A stretch of DNA of 5,552 bases. It comes from an uncultured Ruminococcus sp. GTDB lineage: Bacteria; Bacillota; Clostridia; Oscillospirales; CAG-272. Location of the stretch: positions 1-5,552 of the forward strand of contig CACZOH010000214.1 in assembly GCA_902782785.1 (NCBI GenBank), read 5' to 3'. The stretch's first letter is position 1. Each line of letters opens with the position of its first letter. Made by a program: the position numbers and the translations under genes. The notes beneath the pieces were generated by a model, which worked only from the letters and a program-made list of their open reading frames with translations, did no database searches and was not told where the DNA came from. This document shows, piece after piece, positions 1-5,294 of the stretch.

Positions 1-228
1 AAGCCGCGTCGTCTGGTCGTACAGAGTCTCCTGCTGTCCCCACCATTCGCTGCATTGCCAGCTGTCCGTCGCCATACCGAGAAAATACAGCGCGCTGTAT
101 TTTCCGTGAAGACTCAACGACCCGTCCGTGATCTTTTCCGTTTTTCCGTCCTTTTCATATACGCGGAACGGGATCCCGAGTACCGTCAGATCCTTGTTGG
201 CGTTTTTGTTTTCCGCAAATTTATACAT
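1..228 (-). CDS. Unrecognised protein, N-terminal 76 residues (partial)
   Basis: This is the first 76 codons of a gene that runs off the left edge. The start is the ATG at 228, chosen because GGAGG lies 5 bases upstream. An in-frame ATG at 243 would add five residues (MTEVI) but has only a poorer AAGGA much further away. There is no signal peptide or membrane segment at the N-terminus (MYKFAENKNANKDL), so the product looks cytoplasmic unless secreted by another route. Visible pieces are DLTVLGIPFRVYEKDG (residues 14-29), YSALYFLGMATDSW (44-57) and the Trp-rich CSEWWGQQ (59-66). The 'LGIPFR ... LYFLG' pattern recalls beta-sandwich modules at the start of some carbohydrate-active enzymes. That is a weak impression from pattern only, and no catalytic motif is visible. 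It is read in the same direction as the operon to its right but is separated by 1.2 kb, so it probably has its own promoter. Confidence 0.8.
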   Translation of the reverse strand, partial: MYKFAENKNANKDLTVLGIPFRVYEKDGKTEKITDGSLSLHGKYSALYFLGMATDSWQCSEWWGQQETLYDQTTRL

Positions 229-233
229 AATGA

Positions 234-238
234 CCTCC
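234..238 (-). promoter_or_regulatory. Ribosome binding site of the left-edge gene
   Basis: On the minus strand this reads GGAGG, followed by TCATT and then the ATG at 228. The 5-base spacing is near optimal and decides in favour of the 228 start over the in-frame ATG at 243, whose own upstream region is weaker. Confidence 0.75.
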
Positions 239-406
239 GTCATTTTATTTCAAATCCTTCTTACGGAAGTTCGGTTTTGTTCTGTTTGTTCTCAGAATAA
301 AACAGGTGGTAATATCGCATCGGTCCGCTCATCCCGTAAAAACTGCCGAAAACGGCGTTGTAATTTATAATAATGAATTACATTTTATAAAAACCACCCT
401 AATGTC

Positions 407-479
407 TATGATACATATCTGTTTTGACCTGTTGTGAATGATATGTTAATATCTGTTCATATATCGGTTTTGTATCATA
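407..479. repeat. Inverted repeat and ATATCTGTT direct repeats around the promoter
   Basis: The 9-mer TATGATACA (407-415) is the exact reverse complement of TGTATCATA (471-479). The two arms bracket the plus-strand promoter. Inside are two exact copies of ATATCTGTT (415-423 and 449-457) and a near copy, ATATCGGTT (461-469). The first copy abuts the -35 box, the second overlaps the end of the -10 box, and the third lies at the expected transcription start. This layout is what an operator would look like, but short AT-rich repeats also arise by chance. The repeats are directly visible; their function is inferred. Confidence 0.4.
424..452 (+). promoter_or_regulatory. Predicted sigma-70/sigma-A type promoter, plus strand
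   Basis: TTGACC (424-429; 5 of 6 matches to TTGACA) is separated by exactly 17 bases from TAATAT (447-452). TG at 444-445, one base before the -10, gives an extended -10 element (TGTTAATAT). Transcription would begin near 459 and run rightwards through the stop-interrupted frame at 535-903 to the hairpin at 943-987. It points away from the left-edge gene and towards the end of the minus-strand operon, so no intact gene in the window uses it. Confidence 0.5.
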
Positions 480-534
480 CTATACGCCGTTTTTTTGTAT
501 AAAGCGCGGAGCAGGGGAACGGCGTAAAAAATAG

Positions 535-903
535 TTTCGTTTGGTAAACTCAATTGACGGCAGCGCGTTCATTTACAGACTGAGTTAATGTGCGGAGCGT
601 GTCTGCGGTTCGTACGGCGACGGATACTGATCCGGCGACCGAGCGCTCGACACGGTTATAACGTACGCTGTAAACAAAGGAGTCGACAAAACCGGCGGCT
701 CCGATACAACAACGGAAGAAAAAAATAAACTTATTAAATGACGACGGACTTTCATTCCTGATATAGCGGTGTACGGATCAGAATACATAATAAAATGTAA
801 AATACAGCCGTGATCCGAATTAGTCGATAAAATAGACAGTATGAGCAAACGGAGAATTGAGAGAGAATTTGACCATATTATACAAAATACAAATTTTGTA
901 TAA
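535..903 (+). pseudogene. Stop-interrupted protein-like reading frame (possible decayed gene)
   Basis: I do not recognise the product. One frame (codons starting at 535, 538 and so on) reads like protein over about 120 codons but is broken by TAA at 586, TGA at 628, TGA at 739 and TGA at 811, and is preceded by TAG at 532. Readable pieces include NSIDGSAFIYRLS (547-585), GDRALDTVITYAVNKGVDKT (634-693), FIPDIAVYGSEYIIKCK (751-801) and SELVDKIDSMSKRRIEREFD (814-873). It ends at tandem TAA TAA (901-906). In the open piece 631-738, 30 of 36 codons begin with a purine, as real genes do, while the other plus-strand frames give Arg-rich junk. A promoter lies upstream (424-452) and a terminator downstream (943-990). 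No start codon with a ribosome binding site was found. Alternatives are a structured non-coding RNA or chance. Stops this frequent are not statistically unusual for random DNA, so the call rests on composition and context. Confidence 0.35.
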
Positions 904-911
904 TAATATGG
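873..911. repeat. AT-rich inverted repeat / hairpin
   Basis: CCATATTA-TACAAAAT (873-888) pairs with ATTTTGTA (893-900) and TAATATGG (904-911) across a 4-base loop (ACAA), with a 3-base bulge (901-903). That makes 16 base pairs in total. It overlaps the end of the interrupted frame at 535-903 and is followed on the plus strand by GCGTTTTTAAG, so it could act as a weak terminator or as a 3' RNA stem. Confidence 0.6.
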
Positions 912-942
912 GCGTTTTTAAGTAAAAACACGCGATTAAGAC

Positions 943-990
943 AAATACGCGCGGTTATGCCCGATCAAGGTATTTCCGCGCGTATTTTTA
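943..990 (+). terminator. Rho-independent terminator, plus strand (possibly bidirectional)
   Basis: A perfect 12-bp inverted repeat, AAATACGCGCGG (943-954) and CCGCGCGTATTT (976-987), encloses a 21-base loop. On the plus strand the GC-rich core is followed by TATTTTTATAATTTT, a good U-rich tail. On the minus strand the tail is poorer (TATTTGTCTTAATC), so termination of plus-strand transcripts is favoured. It is the natural end of a transcript started at the 424-452 promoter. It may also stop read-through from the operon that ends at 1453. Confidence 0.65.
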
Positions 991-1101
991 TAATTTTCCT
1001 TAATGATACGTTTGTATTGATTTTAAGCCGGGATTATTTATCCGGTACTGTATTTGATACGCAGTTTTTGTTTTCTGTCTGACGCGTTTTTTAAAAATGA
1101 T

Positions 1102-1170
1102 TTATCCGCCCGGCGAATCTCTTATGACCGATACCACGGTCACGCGGATTTTATAAGTCGATTCATTCAT
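1102..1170 (-). CDS. Very short ORF (22 codons), doubtful
   Basis: ATG at 1170 opens a 22-residue frame beginning MNESTYKIRVTVVSVIRDS and stopping at TAA (1104-1102). The same frame stays open for another 34 codons after that stop. The alternating hydrophobic pattern (YKIRVTVVSVI) looks like a beta strand at the start of a small domain. There is no clear ribosome binding site (CAGAAGCT precedes the ATG), and the surrounding minus strand is A-rich, which produces protein-like stretches by chance. It may be a gene remnant or nothing. Confidence 0.13.
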   Translation of the reverse strand: MNESTYKIRVTVVSVIRDSPGG

Positions 1171-1452
1171 AGCTTCTGATTTATCGGCAGATTTATTATG
1201 ATCAAGTATTCTTAATTTATTATAATTCCTTTGTTGTTTTTTTTGCGCGTTGCGTGTTTTATACGACGGCTAACCGAATCTGCCGTTTATTTGTCTGAAT
1301 ACAACTGTTTCCTCGTTCTTTTCAGAACCGCTTTAATCTCTATGTACTAATAAATCCCATAAGCTTATATAAAAACGACAACGCCAATTTGTTCACAATT
1401 TATGTGCAATTACGAATATAATATTACAATAATTATAATATATTGTTCATAA

Positions 1453-2592
1453 TTACATTCTTTTGTGTTCAAATGCGTCTGCAACATCGGATAAAAGGTC
1501 TCTTATCGGCAAATGCTGAGGGCAAACGGACTCACAACCGCCGCATTTTATACAATCCAACGGATTTCCGTGACCGTTCACGATATTTGTTCTGTAATAC
1601 ATCTTTGTATTCCAACTGTGGAACGTCTCATAGGTATTATAAGCTGAAAACAGATCCGGTATCAGTATGTCGCACGGGCATTGATTTTGTTCAATACAGT
1701 ATTTACAGCCTGTACACGGTATTCTGTTTTGCTTTTTGAATATATCACAGACTTTTGTTACCGCTTCAAATTCACGCTCGTCAAGCGGCTTGAAATCACG
1801 CATTGACGATATATTATCAGCCATTTGTTCATTATTGCTCATTCCGGACAGTACCATTGCGACCTGCGGGAAGCTTCCGGCAAATCTCACGGCGTAGGAC
1901 GCGTTTGAACCTCCGTTCAGTTCACGCAGTATCTTATCCGCGCTCTCGGGCAGATTTACAAGACTGCCGCCCTTAACGGGTTCCATTATAATTACGGGCT
2001 TGTTATACTTTTCACATACTTCATAGACCTTAGCGCTTTGTACCGCATTGTCGTTATAATCAACGTAATTGAACTGTATCTGCACTATTTCTATTTCCGG
2101 ATGTTCGGATAATATCATATCGAGCACGTCCGCGGTATCGTGAAACGAAAGGCCAAGGTGGCGTATGTATCCCTGCTTTTTAAGCTCAAAGCACGTTTCA
2201 TAAGCTTTATATTCCTTATATTTATTATAATTATTCCGGTTCTGCGCGTGCATAAGATAAAAGTCAAAATATGTAACGCCGCACAGCTGCAGTTGGCTTT
2301 TGAAAAACGGTATTATTTCCTCGTTACTGTTAAAATAAGTATCCGACAGCTTGTTTGTCAAAAGAAATTTATCGCGGCTGTATCTTTTTGATACGCAGTC
2401 GCGTATAGAAGTTTCGCTCTTGCCGTTGATATAACCGTGCGCCGTGTCAAAATAATTAAAGCCTGCGGCTATAAACGCATCTGTCATTTCGCAAAACTGT
2501 TTCAAGTCAACCTCATCGCCTGTCATAGGCAGTCTCATACAGCCAAAGCCGAAATTGCCGTTGATCTCTTCAAAAAATCTGTTTTTTTCCAT
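1453..2592 (-). CDS. Aldo/keto reductase with C-terminal two-[4Fe-4S] ferredoxin domain
   Basis: This is a 379-residue cytoplasmic oxidoreductase expected to reduce an aldehyde or ketone (or oxidise an alcohol). Residues 10-280 form the aldo/keto reductase barrel. The catalytic tetrad is visible as D49 (FDTA), Y54 (HGY), K81 (TNK) and H115 (LMHA). The remainder carries ferredoxin-like cysteines: C293-x2-C296-x2-C299 with C305-Pro as likely fourth ligand, and C347-x2-C350-x2-C353-x3-C357-Pro, enough for two [4Fe-4S] clusters. This architecture is known in the Fe-S aldo/keto reductase group common in anaerobes, where the clusters suggest coupling to ferredoxin or flavodoxin. Partner and substrate are unknown. 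The start at 2592 has GGAAGA 8 bases upstream. It is the last gene of the operon, 28 bases after the esterase. Inferred role: disposal of a carbonyl product of the radical enzyme, or redox balancing. The first cluster motif has five residues between C299 and C305, more than usual. Confidence 0.9.
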   Translation of the reverse strand: MEKNRFFEEINGNFGFGCMRLPMTGDEVDLKQFCEMTDAFIAAGFNYFDTAHGYINGKSETSIRDCVSKRYSRDKFLLTNKLSDTYFNSNEEIIPFFKSQLQLCGVTYFDFYLMHAQNRNNYNKYKEYKAYETCFELKKQGYIRHLGLSFHDTADVLDMILSEHPEIEIVQIQFNYVDYNDNAVQSAKVYEVCEKYNKPVIIMEPVKGGSLVNLPESADKILRELNGGSNASYAVRFAGSFPQVAMVLSGMSNNEQMADNISSMRDFKPLDEREFEAVTKVCDIFKKQNRIPCTGCKYCIEQNQCPCDILIPDLFSAYNTYETFHSWNTKMYYRTNIVNGHGNPLDCIKCGGCESVCPQHLPIRDLLSDVADAFEHKRM

Positions 2593-2620
2593 TTTATTAA
2601 TCTTCCGTCATTATGGTTTA

Positions 2621-3424
2621 TTAAATATCGTTTGTATTTTTTCTTTTTACGTATTCCGAAAGCGTCAACGCCGCATCGTGACCCAATTTTGAAAGTCCCA
2701 TGGCGCTGAAATGACCGCCTACGTAAGGATTCATATATTCCGGCATTTCATTCAAACGCGTCGCTTCATCAGTCAGCATCAGAAACAAACCGTCCGTTTC
2801 GCACGCTCTGTCCTGTGCTTTTATTATTTCATCATCTCTTTCATCGTTTGTAAATCTTCCGACGCGGATGACGCCGAAACGGGATATACCCAAATCGGAT
2901 TTCAGTGCGTGCGCTAATTGTATGATCTCTCTGAAATACGTTTCCGCATCCTTTGATATTATCGCGTCACTCTCGCCCTGCAGCCATACGATATAAACGT
3001 CGCCCGAAAAGTCTTTTGTTTTATTTATCGCGGCTTTCGCTTTTTTTACTATGATATCATAGCCTTTACCGGCAGGCATAAAGTAATCTATCGTCTCCGC
3101 ACCTTTAGCCGCGCCGACTGCAGTCACTTCTCTGCCCGTCTCTTTTGTATATACGCGGCAAAACTCCGGTATGAGCGACGTGTTTCCGTAAGCGGAGCCG
3201 CCTAAAGCGTGCTTTTCGTGCCACGTCATACCCATATAATCCTCGTACGCGACGCCTGCTGTACCGTCATATAAAAGGTTTTCTCCAAACGGGTCGCAAA
3301 GTGGGACGAGAGCGTCCGTCGCATACTTGTATTCATACGCGTGCGGTACGACGGAACTGTCAAGCAGTTTTTCCGTCTGTCCCTCCATATTACTCTGACC
3401 CGAAAAAATTATAACATCCGTCAT
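2621..3424 (-). CDS. SGNH/SASA-family carbohydrate acetylesterase, cytoplasmic
   Basis: This is a 267-residue protein of the sialate O-acetylesterase (SASA, formerly DUF303) type, which removes acetyl groups from sugars or glycans. The N-terminal IFSGQSNMEG holds the nucleophile S11. GAAKGAETI (104-112) and WLQGESDA (147-154) are the conserved middle blocks, and GGHFSAMGLSKLG (236-248) carries the probable catalytic H238. The family's usual Asp three residues before this His (D-x-x-H) is V235 here. D219 or another acid could replace it, or the enzyme may use a Ser-His dyad. The chain starts directly at the first beta strand (MTDVIIFSGQSN), with no signal peptide, so it acts inside the cell on an imported or metabolic acetyl ester. 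The ATG at 3424 is one base after the dehydrogenase stop, and only a weak AAGATAAA precedes it, so translation is probably coupled. The family is clear; the substrate is unknown. Confidence 0.85.
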   Translation of the reverse strand: MTDVIIFSGQSNMEGQTEKLLDSSVVPHAYEYKYATDALVPLCDPFGENLLYDGTAGVAYEDYMGMTWHEKHALGGSAYGNTSLIPEFCRVYTKETGREVTAVGAAKGAETIDYFMPAGKGYDIIVKKAKAAINKTKDFSGDVYIVWLQGESDAIISKDAETYFREIIQLAHALKSDLGISRFGVIRVGRFTNDERDDEIIKAQDRACETDGLFLMLTDEATRLNEMPEYMNPYVGGHFSAMGLSKLGHDAALTLSEYVKRKNTNDI

Positions 3425-3425
3425 T

Positions 3426-4520
3426 TTATCTTATAAGAAGCGTCTTTACGTTTTTGCCTTTTTTCGCATCGTCAAAGGCTTTATTCGTATCTTCTATTTT
3501 ATAAAAAGTGCCGAGACTCAACACGGTTTTTTGAAGCTTTTCATTTTCCGACAAAAACTTCAGATATGCTTTTACGTCGCAAACCGAATACTGAGATGAA
3601 CCGATCATCCGCAAAGCCTTGAATGTGATGAGCTGAGGTTGTATTTCAACGCCGCCGCTGTTGCTGTACTGTCCGGGAATCAGATAAACGCCGCGGTTTC
3701 TCAGTATATTCATACCCTGCGGTACCGCCGACGGCGCTCCGGAAGCCTCAAAACAAAGGTCAACACCGAGTCCGTTGTTTTCAGCCTGAAGCTTTTTCGT
3801 TATTTCGTCCTTTCCGTCCCTGTCTAAATTGAGCACCTCGTCCGCACCGAGCTTCAGAGCCAGCTCTTCCCTTTTCCGGTTGTTTCCGGCGGTTATCGCG
3901 TAGATCTTTTTGACCTTTTCGGATTTCAGATACATAACGGCAAAACAGCCTACGGGACCGAGCCCCTGAACGACCGCGACCGTGTTTTCATCCGTTTTGA
4001 TATTCGCGCGCTTCGCAAGTTCAAACGCGTGTATGACCGTTGGTCCCGGGCACGCGAAAACCGCAGCCGCTTTTGCATCTACGTTTTCGGGTATTTTTAT
4101 AAGGTTTGATAACGGCGTATAGTTTACCTCGGCAAAGCCGCCGTAAAGATACGGCGCCTCGTCTATGCTTCCGCCGTTCGTCACCTTCATATTGACGCAG
4201 TTTGCGTCGTCTCCCGTTTTGCATAAAAGGCATTCGCCGCACGGGACGGCTATATCCGCTATAACGTTGTCGCCTGCCTTTAAACCGTACTTTGCGGCTT
4301 CTTTTTCGTCACATTCGACGAGCTTGCCGACAAATTCATGTCCTATGACCGTAGGCGGCTCGACAAACAGAGTTCCGCGGTGAAAATGTATATCGGTACC
4401 GCAAACTCCGCTTGCGATGAGCTCGCTTTTGCCGTACCCGGACGGCGTTTTTGTTATCTCAAATTCACGTATTTCAAACGGTTTTTCGGGTCCCGTAAAC
4501 ACAGCGGCTTTTGCTTTCAT
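3426..4520 (-). CDS. Zinc-dependent medium-chain alcohol/polyol dehydrogenase
   Basis: This is a 364-residue cytoplasmic oxidoreductase of the medium-chain (threonine/sorbitol-dehydrogenase-like) superfamily, of normal length, interconverting an alcohol and a ketone or aldehyde with NAD(P). The GroES-like domain (about 1-150) has catalytic zinc ligands C40 (VCGTDIH) and H61-E62 (GHEF), and the structural zinc lobe C94, C97, C100, C108. The Rossmann domain (about 178-310) has the nucleotide loop GLGPVG (186-191). At the end of the second strand the sequence is ITAGNNRKR (209-217), without the acidic residue typical of NAD-specific members. NADP(H) use is therefore possible but unproven. The start at 4520 has GGAGAT 4 bases upstream, overlapping the stop of the activase gene. 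It lies between the activase and the esterase in a tight operon, so it probably prepares the substrate or processes the product of the glycyl radical enzyme. The substrate cannot be read from sequence. Confidence 0.9.
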   Translation of the reverse strand: MKAKAAVFTGPEKPFEIREFEITKTPSGYGKSELIASGVCGTDIHFHRGTLFVEPPTVIGHEFVGKLVECDEKEAAKYGLKAGDNVIADIAVPCGECLLCKTGDDANCVNMKVTNGGSIDEAPYLYGGFAEVNYTPLSNLIKIPENVDAKAAAVFACPGPTVIHAFELAKRANIKTDENTVAVVQGLGPVGCFAVMYLKSEKVKKIYAITAGNNRKREELALKLGADEVLNLDRDGKDEITKKLQAENNGLGVDLCFEASGAPSAVPQGMNILRNRGVYLIPGQYSNSGGVEIQPQLITFKALRMIGSSQYSVCDVKAYLKFLSENEKLQKTVLSLGTFYKIEDTNKAFDDAKKGKNVKTLLIR

Positions 4521-4524
4521 AAAT

Positions 4525-4530
4525 ATCTCC
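4525..4530 (-). promoter_or_regulatory. Ribosome binding site of the dehydrogenase gene
   Basis: The minus strand reads GGAGAT ending 4 bases before the ATG at 4520. Its first G is also the last base of the TAG stop codon of the activating-enzyme gene (4532-4530), so termination and initiation are packed together. Confidence 0.65.
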
Positions 4531-5294
4531 TATTCAATATTCGTTATAAAATATTTACCGTATATTTCTTTGATTTTGTCAACAGTTTCTTTCGTCGGAG
4601 GTACTGTATTCTTATATTTATAATCAACGCCGAGCGCTTCGTATTTTGAGCTGCCGAGACGGTGAAACGGCAAAAGATCCGCGTATTCAACTTTTGCTGT
4701 AAGAAGATCGCGGCAGATATCCTCACACTCTTTATCACCCGTATTGAAACCCGGGATCAGAGGGATACGCGCGTGCACGTTTTTCCCCGAAGCTATAAGC
4801 TTCTTGAGATTATCAAGGATTAAGCTTTTATTTCCTTTTATTACGGTATCATATAAGACGCCGTTTGCTGTCTTATAATCAAAATAAAACGTGTCAACGT
4901 ACGGTGTAACGCAGTAAAACAGTTCATACGGCACACAGCCCGCCGTATCGATTATAACGTCAACGTCTTTTTCTTTAAGCTTGCGCGACAGCTCTCCCGC
5001 GCCCTCGGGCTGCAGCATCGGCTCGCCGCCGGAAAGCGTCACGCCGCCTCCGCTTTGTCTGTAATACTCAATATCCTCAATAACGTCGTTAACTATATCG
5101 TCAGTATCCGTCATTTTACCGTATGATATCATTTTGCCGGTCTTATATAAAAGCGTCTGAGGCTCTGCGGATATATTTTCCGGATTATGACACCAAGGAC
5201 AGCGGAGATTACAGCCCTTTAAAAACACCGTTGTCCTTATTCCGGGACCGTCGCCCGTTGAAAAGCGCTGTATACAGGATACGTTGAGCTTCAT
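4530..5294 (-). CDS. Glycyl radical enzyme activating enzyme (radical SAM), short form
   Basis: This is a 254-residue radical-SAM protein that would abstract hydrogen from the active-site glycine of the enzyme encoded just upstream. It shows the family signature FSTGDGPGIRTTVFLKGC and the cluster motif CNLRCPWC, with C28-x3-C32-x2-C35 binding the SAM [4Fe-4S]. The SAM-binding GGEP is at 89-92, DTAG at 116-119, FDYK at 138-141, RIPLIPGFN at 176-184 and LLPFHRLGSSKYEALG at 207-222. Most activases of non-PFL radical enzymes have about 300 residues, with an inserted ferredoxin domain carrying eight cysteines after the HNPE segment. Here residues 40-65 hold no cysteine and the length matches pyruvate formate-lyase activase. 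The ATG at 5294 overlaps the TGA of the radical enzyme (ATGA), and no ribosome binding site lies at normal distance, so translation is probably coupled. The pairing with that enzyme follows from the overlap. Confidence in the family is very high; the partner's substrate is unknown. Confidence 0.95.
   Translation of the reverse strand: MKLNVSCIQRFSTGDGPGIRTTVFLKGCNLRCPWCHNPENISAEPQTLLYKTGKMISYGKMTDTDDIVNDVIEDIEYYRQSGGGVTLSGGEPMLQPEGAGELSRKLKEKDVDVIIDTAGCVPYELFYCVTPYVDTFYFDYKTANGVLYDTVIKGNKSLILDNLKKLIASGKNVHARIPLIPGFNTGDKECEDICRDLLTAKVEYADLLPFHRLGSSKYEALGVDYKYKNTVPPTKETVDKIKEIYGKYFITNIE

Larger units (their letters stand above)
229..1452. other. 1.2 kb region without an intact gene
   Basis: No intact coding sequence with a ribosome binding site is visible on either strand across this interval. 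Its contents, entered separately, are: the leader of the left-edge gene (229 to about 400); a plus-strand promoter flanked by short repeats (407-479); a stop-interrupted protein-like frame on the plus strand (535-903); an AT-rich hairpin (873-911); a GC-rich terminator (943-990); and a weak 22-codon minus-strand ORF (1102-1170). From about 1171 to 1452 the DNA is strongly AT-rich. It shows only A-rich minus-strand ORF scraps and no convincing terminator immediately after the aldo/keto reductase stop at 1453. Confidence 0.6.

Noticed and set aside
261..332. 23-residue minus-strand ORF starting MSGPMRYYHLFYSENK, in the leader of the left-edge gene
   Set aside because: It could be a leader peptide, but there is no ribosome binding site, no codon run and no terminator/antiterminator pair. 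Not enough to call.
241..400. Riboswitch in the leader of the left-edge gene
   Set aside because: Only a 4-bp GCCG-TTTT-CGGC hairpin is seen, and no known riboswitch core is recognisable.
361..400. Minus-strand promoter for the left-edge gene
   Set aside because: Several -10-like AT boxes exist (TATAAA, TATTAT) but none has an acceptable -35 at 16-18 bases.
588..728. 46-residue plus-strand ORF starting MCGACLRFVRRRILIRR
   Set aside because: No ribosome binding site and extreme Arg content. It is the out-of-frame shadow of the frame described at 535-903.
585..848. 87-residue minus-strand ORF
   Set aside because: It begins with TTG without a ribosome binding site, its composition is not protein-like, and it lies antisense to the more protein-like plus-strand frame.
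535..903. Genetic code change (TGA read as an amino acid)
   Set aside because: The radical enzyme ends at a normal TGA just after its conserved tail, overlapping the activase start, and Trp is encoded by TGG in the genes checked. TAA and TAG also interrupt the frame.
1185..1285. 9-bp inverted repeat CGGCAGATT / AATCTGCCG
   Set aside because: The arms are 83 bases apart, with no target-site duplication, transposase or stable extension. Probably chance.
1359..1368. 10-base palindrome ATAAGCTTAT
   Set aside because: AT-rich, no loop and no T-run. No sign of function.
1376..1394. Possible terminator right after the aldo/keto reductase gene
   Set aside because: Only a 4-bp ACAA/TTGT stem before TTTTT on the minus strand. 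Too weak to support.
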